Assembly: GCA_023435705.1 (NCBI GenBank)
Contig: JAEYRH010000016.1
Location: 558,001-622,000 of the forward strand
Direction: 5' to 3'
Length of the DNA stretch: 64,000 bases
Origin: Bacillota bacterium
GTDB lineage: Bacteria; Bacillota; Clostridia; Christensenellales; UMGS416
Made by a program: the position numbers and the translations under genes. A model generated the notes under the pieces. The model saw nothing but the letters and a program-made list of their open reading frames with translations, was not told where the DNA came from and searched no databases. Within the stretch, counting starts at the first letter, position 1. The number at the start of each line of letters is the position of its first letter. Shown here piece by piece: positions 25,334 to 32,650 of this stretch.

Positions 25334-25621
25334 TCAGTCCTCAAGCCTGATGACGATGTAACGCATCACTTCATCGGAAATCCGGAAGTTGCGCTCCAAC
25401 TCTGCGGGCAGCTCAGAACCGGCCTTGATGTTCATCAGCACGTAAAAGCCTTCATTTTTGAAGTTGATCGGATAGGCCAGACGCCGGCGCCCCCACTTAT
25501 CCACCTTCAACACCTCACCGCCGTTGGCAGTGACCAGATTGGCGAACTTCTCGGCCTGTGCGGCGATGATTTCGTCATCCTGTTCGGTATTGAGGATATA
25601 GAGCACCTCATAATTGTTCAT
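25334..25621 (-). CDS. rpsF: 30S ribosomal protein S6
   Basis: A 95-residue S6 protein (NNYEVLYILNTEQDDE at the start, WGRRRLAYPINFKNEGFYVL in the middle). It forms a heterodimer with S18 on the ribosome, and in many bacteria the S6-S18 pair represses its own operon. GAGGAGGTG precedes the ATG. First gene of its operon. Confidence 0.97.
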   Translation of the reverse strand: MNNYEVLYILNTEQDDEIIAAQAEKFANLVTANGGEVLKVDKWGRRRLAYPINFKNEGFYVLMNIKAGSELPAELERNFRISDEVMRYIVIRLED

Positions 25622-25639
25622 ATGTTCACCTCCTCTTGG

Positions 25640-25715
25640 ACGAATGGCCCCGCGACTTGGCGCGGAGCGAGTCGGCTCAAAACGGAATTATAGCATATGA
25701 TTTCAATGGATGCAA
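25640..25715 (-). promoter_or_regulatory. rpsF operon promoter and leader hairpin
   Basis: On the minus strand TTGCAT (25715-25710), 17 bases and TATAAT (25692-25687). The leader then contains a GC-rich hairpin with GCTCCGCG pairing to CGCGGGGC (about 25669-25648). This is the place where an S6:S18 autoregulatory leader is expected, but I cannot confirm the specific binding motif. Confidence 0.6.
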
Positions 25716-25738
25716 ACACAATCCATAAAAAGAGCCAT

Positions 25739-26623
25739 TTATACACCTTGATTGTTGAATTCAGGCACAAATTGGGCAGACGCGGAGCTTTTTTGCTGGC
25801 AGTAACCAAGTTTGAATCCGAGCTTCTGATAATGATCCAGCACCTTTCCATATTCCAGCGAGGTGATTTTACGGTTGATCTCCGGGTATTCCGCGCACCT
25901 GTGGCAGGGCATGTATTGGCTCATCAGGCTGATCACAACGCTCTGCGTGCCAAGCGTGGCGGCAACCCAATCAAGGATGGCTATGGAATCAGCCAAGCCG
26001 CCGGGCATGACAAGGTGGCGGATCAACAAACCTTTTTGCATGATCCCAGCCTCATCAAATCGAGCCTGGCTCACTTGCCGGGCCATCTCCGGGATGGCCT
26101 TTGACGCGGCGGCGAAGTAATCGGCCGCACCGGAGTATTTCCTGGATCGGTCTGGGTTGATGTATTTGATGTCCGGCATATAGATATCCACCAGGCCATC
26201 GACCAATGCGAGCCCCTCCGGGGAATCATAGCCGCCGGAATTCCAGGCCACGGGCAGCGTCAGGCCATCGGACTTTGCAAGCCGCAACGCCTCCGCAATT
26301 TGCTGCACGAAGTGCGTGGGGCTCACCAGATTGATATTGTGGGCCCCCTGCCCCTGCAGCTCAAGGAAAACCTCTGCAAGACGCTTGACAGGCACATCCT
26401 TCCCCGCTGCTCCAGCGCTGATGTCATAGTTCTGACAAAAGCAGCACTTCAATGGGCACCCGGAAAAAAACACCGTACCAGAGCCGCGTGTGCCGCTGAT
26501 GCAAGGCTCCTCCCACCGGTGCAGCATCGCCCGTGCAACACGTGGCGTCTCCCCCACACCGCAGACACCCACGCTTTGAGAGCGGTCGATACCACAGCGG
26601 CGGGGGCAGATCACGCATATCAT
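25739..26623 (-). CDS. Radical SAM protein related to pyruvate formate-lyase activating enzyme
   Basis: The protein has 294 residues. The 4Fe-4S/SAM motif is CPLKCCFC (Cys at spacing CxxxCxxC), preceded by a cysteine-rich N terminus (ICPRRCG) and followed by the SAM-binding stretch. It belongs to the PflA-like group found in many anaerobes with unknown substrate (COG1313-type). No adjacent glycyl radical enzyme is present, so it is not obviously a PFL activator. The ribosome binding site GGAGGG is contributed by the outer arm of the repeat at 26631-26708. It is the next gene after proS. Confidence 0.8.
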   Translation of the reverse strand: MICVICPRRCGIDRSQSVGVCGVGETPRVARAMLHRWEEPCISGTRGSGTVFFSGCPLKCCFCQNYDISAGAAGKDVPVKRLAEVFLELQGQGAHNINLVSPTHFVQQIAEALRLAKSDGLTLPVAWNSGGYDSPEGLALVDGLVDIYMPDIKYINPDRSRKYSGAADYFAAASKAIPEMARQVSQARFDEAGIMQKGLLIRHLVMPGGLADSIAILDWVAATLGTQSVVISLMSQYMPCHRCAEYPEINRKITSLEYGKVLDHYQKLGFKLGYCQQKSSASAQFVPEFNNQGV

Positions 26624-26630
26624 GTTAATT

Positions 26631-26708
26631 CCCTCCGCAGAGCTCCCCCTGTCACCTTTGGCGACATCCCCCTCATGAGGGAGTTGCCGCCGAAGGCGGC
26701 GGAGGGAG
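26631..26708. repeat. Cloverleaf-like palindromic repeat, full copy
   Basis: A 78-base element between proS and the radical SAM gene. An outer stem pairs CCCTCCGC (26631-26638) with GCGGAGGG (26699-26706). Inside lie three hairpins: TGTCACC/GGCGACA, CCCTCATGAGGG, and GCCGCC-GAA-GGCGGC. A shortened relative is at 49660-49702. The two share about 35 near-identical bases, with compensated changes in the first stem. It looks like a miniature non-coding mobile or structural repeat. Confidence 0.7.
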
Positions 26709-26710
26709 TG

Positions 26711-28156
26711 TCAATACGCCCTCGCCCAATACACCATGTGCTTGGCCTCTCCACCGCAGACAACGCACTTGTCGCCCACCTTATGCTGCTCAAAGGGCAT
26801 GCAGCGGGCTGTGGCACCGGTTTTTTCCTTCACAGCATCCTCACAGGCGCGGTCTCCGCACCACATTGCGCGGACATAGCCGCGGCTGATGTCGAGACCC
26901 CTCACCAACTCGTCGAAGTCGGTGGCGTCGAAGGTGTGCTCGTCGCGGTACTTCTGCGCCTTGGTGTAAAGGTCGCGCTGGATCACGGCAAGTTTGGCCA
27001 CAGATGCCTCGCCGATGCCGTCCAAAGGCAGCGTGAACTTCTCCAGCGTGTCGCGGCGGAGGGCCGTGGCAACGCCGTTCTCAATGTCGCGGGGGCCAAT
27101 TTCCAGGCGCATCGGCACGCCCTTCAATTCCCACTCATTGAACTTCCAGCCGGCAGACACGGTGTCGCGATCATCCAGATAAACGCGGATGCCGGCGGCC
27201 TTCAACTCGTCGCGCACCTTCAGGCACACATCGGAAACGCCGGGCTTGTGGGCTGCAATGGGCAGGATCACGACCTCAATGGGCGCAACTTTGGGCGGCA
27301 GAACCAAGCCCCGCTGGTCACCGTGCACCATCACCAGCGACCCGATCAGGCGGGTGGATACGCCCCAGGAGGTGGACCAACCCAATTCCTCACGACCCTC
27401 ACGGCTTTGGAAGGTGATACCGAACGCCTTGGCAAAGTTCTGCCCGAGGAAGTGCGAAGTGCCGCTTTGCAGCGCCTTACCGTCTTGCATCAGCGATTCG
27501 ATGGCATAGGTGGCCTTGGCACCGGCAAACTTTTCCTTCTCGGTTTTGCGACCGGTGGTCATGGGCACGGCGAGCACGTTCTCGCAGCACTCGCGGTAGA
27601 CCTCCAGCATGCGGAGCGTCTCTTCCTCAGCCTGCTGCTCGGTCTCGTGTACGGTGTGGCCTTCCTGCCATAAAAACTCACTGGTGCGGAGGAAAGGCCG
27701 GGTGCTCTTTTCCCAGCGCACCACGTTGCACCACTGGTTGATCAGCATAGGCAGGTCGCGGTAGCTCTGGATCCACTTGGAATACATCGAGCAGATGATG
27801 GTCTCAGAGGTGGGCCGCACCACCAGTTTTTCAGCCAGCTCTTCACCGCCGGCATAGGTGACCACGGCCACCTCCGGCGCAAAGCCCTCCACATGCTCGG
27901 CCTCCTTTTTCAAATAGCTTTCGGGAATGAACATGGGGAAATAGGCGTTCTTATGGCCGGTGGCCTTGAAGCGGGCGTCCATTTCCTTCTGGATCAGCTC
28001 CCAGATCTCATAGCCGTAGGGGCGGATCACCATTGTGCCCTTTACCGGGCCGTAGTCCACCAATTCAGCTTTCAGGATTACGTCGGTGTACCACTGGGGG
28101 AAGTCGACGTTGATGTCGGCGATGTGGGTCACAAATTCCTGGTTCTTGCCTGCCAT
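26711..28156 (-). CDS. proS: Prolyl-tRNA synthetase, archaeal/eukaryotic-like type
   Basis: The enzyme (481 residues) charges tRNA-Pro. It lacks the editing insertion of the longer bacterial ProRS and carries the C-terminal zinc-binding-like domain of the archaeal type, with CVVCGGEAKHMVYWARAY at the very end. Class II motifs are seen in RPTSETIICSMYSKW, VVRWEKSTRPFLRTSEFLWQ and WGVSTRLIGSLVMVHGD. The ATG at 28156 has AAAGGA nine bases upstream; a TTG six codons earlier is in frame but lacks a site. It is controlled by a T-box leader. Confidence 0.96.
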   Translation of the reverse strand: MAGKNQEFVTHIADINVDFPQWYTDVILKAELVDYGPVKGTMVIRPYGYEIWELIQKEMDARFKATGHKNAYFPMFIPESYLKKEAEHVEGFAPEVAVVTYAGGEELAEKLVVRPTSETIICSMYSKWIQSYRDLPMLINQWCNVVRWEKSTRPFLRTSEFLWQEGHTVHETEQQAEEETLRMLEVYRECCENVLAVPMTTGRKTEKEKFAGAKATYAIESLMQDGKALQSGTSHFLGQNFAKAFGITFQSREGREELGWSTSWGVSTRLIGSLVMVHGDQRGLVLPPKVAPIEVVILPIAAHKPGVSDVCLKVRDELKAAGIRVYLDDRDTVSAGWKFNEWELKGVPMRLEIGPRDIENGVATALRRDTLEKFTLPLDGIGEASVAKLAVIQRDLYTKAQKYRDEHTFDATDFDELVRGLDISRGYVRAMWCGDRACEDAVKEKTGATARCMPFEQHKVGDKCVVCGGEAKHMVYWARAY

Positions 28157-28437
28157 ATCTCTCAATCCTTTCAATGAAACTCGAACAAAAAACCGCCCTT
28201 GAACTCAAGGGCGGATATCCGCGGTGCCACCTTGCTTCCCCGGTGGAGGCATTGCCTCTGCCAGGGCGCTTGAACTCCATAACGCAGAGAGTACGGCGGA
28301 GGTTGCGACCCCTCCGCGGCTTCAGGGGCGGGATAGATTGCGTTCTGCGTGGAAGCCTTTCAGCTGGCAGGCTTCCTTCTCTTATCCGCATGATTGCAGC
28401 CATTTTCCCCTGCGGTGCCGTTTCGACCTAGATTGTT
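28157..28437 (-). promoter_or_regulatory. T-box riboswitch leader of proS
   Basis: The minus strand has the T-box core GGTGGCACCGCGG (about 28231-28219). It is followed by the terminator stem CCGCCCTTGAGTTCAAGGGCGG and TTTTTT (about 28214-28187). Upstream, AAGGAAGCC and GGCTTCC with a GCTGAAAG loop form a Stem I-like distal hairpin (about 28379-28350). Two proline codons, CCC and CCT, lie on the 3' side around 28333-28323 and are candidates for the specifier. The leader occupies most of the 327-base stretch up to the next gene. Confidence 0.88.
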
Positions 28438-28443
28438 TATAGT

Positions 28444-28472
28444 ATTATATTGTTCAAACTCACAAAAGTCAA
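28444..28472 (-). promoter_or_regulatory. Promoter of the proS T-box leader
   Basis: On the minus strand TTGACT (28472-28467), 17 bases and TATAAT (28449-28444), nearly consensus. It begins just 11 bases after the stop codon of the upstream permease gene. Confidence 0.85.
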
Positions 28473-28483
28473 TCGGAGATAAC

Positions 28484-29521
28484 TCACAAAGGCTCCCGCT
28501 TTTGTCCATACAGCCTCTTTCGAAAGGCGAATACAATCACTTCTTTGGCCACAATGAGCGCAGGCATTGCCAGCAGCAGCCCGACCACACCAAACAGCCC
28601 GGAGCCCGTAATAATCGCCACAATCACATAGGCCGGATGAATTCGCAAACTGTCTCCGATAATTTTCGGCGTAATCAGAGTGTTATCCAGCTGTTGCACA
28701 ACCAACACTACCAGCACCGCAACCAGCATCATCTTCCAGCCCAAGGAAATGGCCACCAGGGCAACGGGCACTGCACCGATGAGTGGGCCCACAAACGGAA
28801 TCATATTGCATATGCCACAGATCAATCCGAGTATGAGCGCATTGGGCACACCCACCAGCAGCAGGCCTGCTGAAGTCATGAGCGACACACTCAAGGCCAC
28901 CAGGAGCTGCCCTCGCATGAACAAGCCCAGAGATTTGTCGATTGAGCAATACAACGTGTGCAGATCACTTTTATACCGGATAGGCACCAGATAACCAATC
29001 TGATCGATGAAGTACTCCTGATCCTTTAAAAAGTAAAACGAAAAAAACGGCATTAAAAGCACCCAGCCAAGGCTGGAGTAGCTGACCTGAGCCAAGTTGA
29101 TTGTAGCGCTGCCAAGCCAATCCGCCACACGTTTGCTGAACCCGGTAAAAGCATCACTTAGAATTCCAGCCATCGGCTCGCCCGCATTGGAGCCGGCAGA
29201 ATCCACAAGATCACTGATCTTCTGCACCAACTGAGGCATAAAGGCAATGAAGTCTGCCACCTGGCGAACAAATGTTGGAACGGCGTAATAAAAAAACAAG
29301 AACACCGCGGCAGCCATCAACCCGAAAATAAAAAATAAAGCCCATAGCCTGCGGATTCTCTTCTCAATTCTCTTCAACGGTTTGTTGAGAAGATAGGCAG
29401 CCATTGCAGAGGCGATCAACGTATACACCAAGCCTCGCAACCTGGTGAACAGCAAGGCTGCAAGCGCAGCCAGAATGGTCACGACAACTATGATTCTAAT
29501 GGTTTTTGCTGCCCTGTCCAC
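28484..29521 (-). CDS. AI-2E family membrane transporter
   Basis: A 345-residue membrane protein with about eight helices. The family core LGLICGICNMIPFVGPLIGA is present near residues 235-255. Family members (YtvI/TqsA/PerM) transport autoinducer-2 or other small solutes and some act as Na+/H+ antiporters; the substrate here is unknown. The start is GTG at 29521; there is no upstream in-frame alternative. In Clostridia such a gene often lies near PRC-barrel and isc genes, as here. Confidence 0.85.
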   Translation of the reverse strand: MDRAAKTIRIIVVVTILAALAALLFTRLRGLVYTLIASAMAAYLLNKPLKRIEKRIRRLWALFFIFGLMAAAVFLFFYYAVPTFVRQVADFIAFMPQLVQKISDLVDSAGSNAGEPMAGILSDAFTGFSKRVADWLGSATINLAQVSYSSLGWVLLMPFFSFYFLKDQEYFIDQIGYLVPIRYKSDLHTLYCSIDKSLGLFMRGQLLVALSVSLMTSAGLLLVGVPNALILGLICGICNMIPFVGPLIGAVPVALVAISLGWKMMLVAVLVVLVVQQLDNTLITPKIIGDSLRIHPAYVIVAIITGSGLFGVVGLLLAMPALIVAKEVIVFAFRKRLYGQKREPL

Positions 29522-29553
29522 CCCACCACATCCAGTGACTTCACAATAAGAAA

Positions 29554-29589
29554 GGGCGGCGCTGCCGACCGATGCAGCTTACCCCGCCC
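29554..29589 (-). terminator. Terminator before the AI-2E family gene
   Basis: An interrupted stem pairs GGGCGG plus GCTGC with GCAGC plus CCGCCC and ends in TTTCTT on the minus strand. It would end the PRC-barrel/small protein transcript. Confidence 0.55.
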
Positions 29590-29613
29590 GTAGCCTCACA
29601 CGAACCATTCAAC

Positions 29614-29781
29614 CTAGATACCAGTATAATGCCTCATTTTCCTGGCAGCGTAACGAACCGCACCACGGCCCTTACGCATCAGCGAACGGGCTGACCTTGG
29701 CTCGTAATAATTCAACATCATCATGGATGCTGCAGCGCCCACCATGCCGCCTATGAGCATGCCCTTAAGATAACCCCTCAT
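29614..29781 (-). CDS. Small basic membrane-associated protein (YtxH-like)
   Basis: A 55-residue protein with one hydrophobic stretch (YLKGMLIGGMVGAAASMMML) and a strongly basic C-terminal half. It resembles short YtxH-type proteins in layout but has no clear signature. AAAGGAGGT lies at the proper distance before the ATG at 29781, which supports it as a real gene. It overlaps the end of the PRC-barrel gene by 17 bases, so it is probably translated with it. Confidence 0.65.
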   Translation of the reverse strand: MRGYLKGMLIGGMVGAAASMMMLNYYEPRSARSLMRKGRGAVRYAARKMRHYTGI

Positions 29782-30274
29782 ACTCTGACCTCCTTTCACT
29801 TAGCTCTGGTAACTCTTCCGATGCACTGTCCATCAGCATGAGGAAATCTTCCCCTTTCATTATGTTGCCCGTGTTTTCGATAATTTTCCTGCCAAATTTT
29901 AGGTCGTCAATGATACTGGCTGATATCTCCATGCCAGTCACAGAGCCTGTGCGTTCGTCAATGATGTAGTTGCTGATTCGGCCAAGATAGGAGCCATCTG
30001 AATTATATACTTTGCTTTCACGACCCGGGCAAGCCACCGAGCGGGAAGCATGGTTTTTTTGGATTGTATCAACAACAATGCTCTTTTCACCAATGACTGC
30101 AATCGCCTGCCAAGGCACAAAATGGCATCGCCGCAGCAAGCTGCGCTCCTCAAAGATGATGCCCTCAATCCTCTTTTTTCCAGGTTGGCATACCACGCCC
30201 CGCATAAAGCCTGCCACATCGCCTGAAAGCCTGTCTACCACAGGCAGATCGAATAACTGGGAATCGAAACGCAT
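29765..30274 (-). CDS. PRC-barrel domain protein
   Basis: The 169-residue protein contains two PRC-barrel-like halves (about 1-80 and 88-160). The second reads ESKVYNSDGSYLGRISNYIIDERTGSVTGMEIS, split here by its beta turns. PRC-barrels occur in RNA-processing and photosynthetic proteins; function in this group is unknown. The ATG at 30274 was chosen because AGGTGG stands five to six bases ahead; a longer start nine codons upstream has no site. Confidence 0.75.
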   Translation of the reverse strand: MRFDSQLFDLPVVDRLSGDVAGFMRGVVCQPGKKRIEGIIFEERSLLRRCHFVPWQAIAVIGEKSIVVDTIQKNHASRSVACPGRESKVYNSDGSYLGRISNYIIDERTGSVTGMEISASIIDDLKFGRKIIENTGNIMKGEDFLMLMDSASEELPELSERRSEYEGLS

Positions 30275-30341
30275 TGCAACCACCTGACTTAAGGTCGCCA
30301 TTGTGATATGGCAGTCTCGGATCTATGTTGCACCGGCAAAC

Positions 30342-30372
30342 AGAAAAAAAGCCAGACAAATGCTGGCTTTTT
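30342..30372. terminator. Bidirectional-looking terminator after iscU
   Basis: AAAAAAGCCAG and CTGGCTTTTTT pair around a short loop, giving a T-run on both strands. On the minus strand it ends the iscR-iscS-iscU transcript. Confidence 0.85.
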
Positions 30373-30390
30373 TGCTTGGTCTTGATATGG

Positions 30391-30780
30391 TTACGCTGAG
30401 GCGTTGGCAGCTTCCTGCTTTTTCATGTAATCCTCAAGGGCAGTCTTCAAAGCCTCCTCAGCCAAAACCGAGCAGTGAATCTTAACCGGCGGCAGGCCAC
30501 CCAGTTCCTCGATCACCTGCTTGTTGGTGAGCTTTAGGGCCTCTTCCACCGTTTTGCCCTTTATCATCTCCGTCGCCACCGAGCTGGAAGCAATCGCCGC
30601 GCCGCAGCCGAAGGTCTTGAATCGGGCATCGGTGATGACGCCTTCTTCCACCTTGATGTAAAGCTTCATGATGTCGCCGCATGCTTCGCTGCCCACCATG
30701 CCCACGCCGCTGGCGTCCTCAATCTCTCCGACATTCCTCGGGTTGGAAAAGTGGTCAATCACCTTTTCACTGTACAGCAT
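30391..30780 (-). CDS. iscU: Iron-sulfur cluster scaffold protein IscU/NifU
   Basis: A 129-residue scaffold on which 2Fe-2S and 4Fe-4S clusters are assembled. The three cluster cysteines are in GSEACGDIM, FGCGAAIAS and KIHCSVLAEEAL; the Asp after the first Cys, which aids cluster release, is present. The short Ala-rich tail is not conserved. It lies 15 bases behind iscS, with AGGAG before the ATG. Confidence 0.95.
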   Translation of the reverse strand: MLYSEKVIDHFSNPRNVGEIEDASGVGMVGSEACGDIMKLYIKVEEGVITDARFKTFGCGAAIASSSVATEMIKGKTVEEALKLTNKQVIEELGGLPPVKIHCSVLAEEALKTALEDYMKKQEAANASA

Positions 30781-30795
30781 GTAAATTCTCCTTCC

Positions 30796-31956
30796 TTATG
30801 CGATCGGCGACATCGCGCGCAGACGTTCGACAATCTGTGCGACCTTGCCGATTGTGTAGTCAATATCATCCTCCGTGGTGTCGTCACCCACAGTGAGGCG
30901 GAGTGACGCATGCGCCGCACCGATGGGGATGCCGAGGGCCATCAGCACGTGGGAGGGATCCAACGAGCCGGATGAGCAAGCGGAACCACTGGACGCTGCG
31001 ATACCGGCAATATCCAGGCTCAGCACCATGGCCTCGCCCTCCATGCCAGAAAAGCTGAAGTTGGCATTACCGGGCAGCCGAATCGTGGGATGGCCGTTTA
31101 AGCGAGCATTGGGCACTGTTTCCAACACACCCTTGATCAGGCGGTCACGCAGCGCTGTGATCCTCGCAGATGTTTCAGGCATTTCCGCAACTGCCAGTTC
31201 AAAAGCCTTGGCCATTCCGATGATGCCCGGATGGTTGCTGGTGCCTGCCCGGCGGCCACGCTCATGGGCACCACCATCGATCAGGTTCTCAAGGCTCACA
31301 CCTTTTCTGATATACAATAACCCGATGCCTTTGGGGCCGTGGAACTTATGAGCGGACAGCGTGAGCATGTCCACACCAAGTTCCTTCACATTCACCGGGA
31401 TGTGGCCCACCGCCTGCACCGCATCGGTGTGGAAGGCAGCACCGCCCTCCCTTGCGATTTTCGCCAGCTCCGCGATGGGCTGAATGGTGCCGATTTCGTT
31501 GTTGGCGAGCATTATGCTTACGAGGATTGTGTCCGGACGCATGGCTGCTTTCAATGCATCGGCATGGACAAGACCGAACTCATCAACCGGCAGGTAGGTT
31601 ACCTCGAAGCCGCGCTTCTTAAGAACTTCACAGGTGTGCAGCACAGCATGATGCTCAATGGCGCTGGTGATGATATGCCGGCCCTTGCTCTGGTGTTTGA
31701 GGGCATACCCTTTGATGGCCCAGTTGTCTGCCTCTGTGCCGCCGGAGGTAAAGAAAATCTCCTGCGCGGTGGCTCCCAAAGCCTTGGCGATCCTGTCGCG
31801 CGCCTCATCAACTGCACGCAATGATGCTCTTCCCCACGAGTGCACGCTGGACGCGTTGCCAAAGTTTTCGGTGAACCATGGCAGCATGGCTTCCAAAACC
31901 TCCGGGCGCACTTTGGTCGTGGCTGCATTGTCCAGATATACTCTTCTGGCTTCCAT
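30796..31956 (-). CDS. iscS: Cysteine desulfurase IscS/NifS
   Basis: A 386-residue PLP enzyme that removes sulfur from cysteine for Fe-S cluster assembly. The PLP lysine lies in LSAHKFHGPKG, and the sulfur-carrying Cys in the loop SSGSACSSGSLDPSHV. The start follows the iscR stop without a gap (TGA-ATG). AAGGGGG serves as the ribosome binding site. Confidence 0.96.
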   Translation of the reverse strand: MEARRVYLDNAATTKVRPEVLEAMLPWFTENFGNASSVHSWGRASLRAVDEARDRIAKALGATAQEIFFTSGGTEADNWAIKGYALKHQSKGRHIITSAIEHHAVLHTCEVLKKRGFEVTYLPVDEFGLVHADALKAAMRPDTILVSIMLANNEIGTIQPIAELAKIAREGGAAFHTDAVQAVGHIPVNVKELGVDMLTLSAHKFHGPKGIGLLYIRKGVSLENLIDGGAHERGRRAGTSNHPGIIGMAKAFELAVAEMPETSARITALRDRLIKGVLETVPNARLNGHPTIRLPGNANFSFSGMEGEAMVLSLDIAGIAASSGSACSSGSLDPSHVLMALGIPIGAAHASLRLTVGDDTTEDDIDYTIGKVAQIVERLRAMSPIA

Positions 31957-32388
31957 TCAGGTATCCCCCTTGTTTCTCATGTCATACTCACCCATAATGT
32001 CGGCCAACGTGAGGGAGTTGATGACATCGTTGATGCTGCTGTAAATTTTTTCCCAGATGATTCTGCCAGGGCAGGCATTACCACGCTCGCAGCCGCCACC
32101 ATCGTCATCCAGGCAATCGGCGGGAGCAAGCGGGCCTTCCAGTGTGCGGAGGATCTCCCCCACCGAAATGGTTGAAGGATCGCCGGCTAACGCATAACCG
32201 CCCTGGGCCCCTCGGGATGCCGTGATCAGCCCCGCCTTTTTCAAACCCATAAAGAGCTGCTCCAGGTACGCCTCCGGAATGCTTTGCGCCTCAGAAATAT
32301 CCTTTACGGAAACAGGGTTGCCGCCATGCCTGCGCGCAAGCTCAAACATGGCGTTGAGGCCATATTTACTTCGCGTGGAGAACTTCAT
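31957..32388 (-). CDS. iscR: Rrf2-family Fe-S regulator, IscR type
   Basis: The 143-residue repressor has an N-terminal winged helix (MKFSTRSKYGLNAMFELA; recognition helix near YLEQLFMGLKKAGLI) and three cysteines, Cys92, Cys100 and Cys106. These positions match the cluster ligands of Escherichia coli IscR, although the first gap has seven residues instead of five. The cysteines set it apart from CymR-type Rrf2 proteins, which lack them, so it probably senses Fe-S supply and controls this operon. The ATG at 32388 follows GGAGG by eight bases. Confidence 0.88.
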   Translation of the reverse strand: MKFSTRSKYGLNAMFELARRHGGNPVSVKDISEAQSIPEAYLEQLFMGLKKAGLITASRGAQGGYALAGDPSTISVGEILRTLEGPLAPADCLDDDGGGCERGNACPGRIIWEKIYSSINDVINSLTLADIMGEYDMRNKGDT

Positions 32389-32426
32389 CGCACCCGCCTC
32401 CAATTCCAAGCAATTTGCTCGGATAT

Positions 32427-32455
32427 AATATAGCACGCAATTCCGACTGCGTCAA
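32427..32455 (-). promoter_or_regulatory. Promoter of iscR-iscS-iscU
   Basis: On the minus strand TTGACG (32455-32450), 17 bases and TATATT (32432-32427). The leader is short, so an IscR operator would be expected to overlap the promoter; no clear palindrome stands out. Confidence 0.7.
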
Positions 32456-32565
32456 TAGGGTATCATGCAAAATTTCAACGCCTGAAACTTAGTTTATCCC
32501 ACCTTCGTCTAGAAATAGTGGATAGATCATCCAGCCAATGGGAAATACATCATTACCGCCGTTTC

Positions 32566-32593
32566 TTGTATGAATGGAAAGATATGGTATAAT
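32566..32593 (+). promoter_or_regulatory. Promoter of the vWA lipoprotein gene
   Basis: TTGTAT (32566-32571), 16 bases and TATAAT (32588-32593), about 55 bases ahead of the start codon. Confidence 0.65.
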
Positions 32594-32650
32594 GTCTATG
32601 GTGATGGCCAATCACGACTTGCCCCAATACGCAAAAGGGAGGATCAGACA

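Noticed and set aside
28174..28431. Plus-strand frames over the proS leader
   Set aside because: The region is explained by the T-box leader and its promoter.
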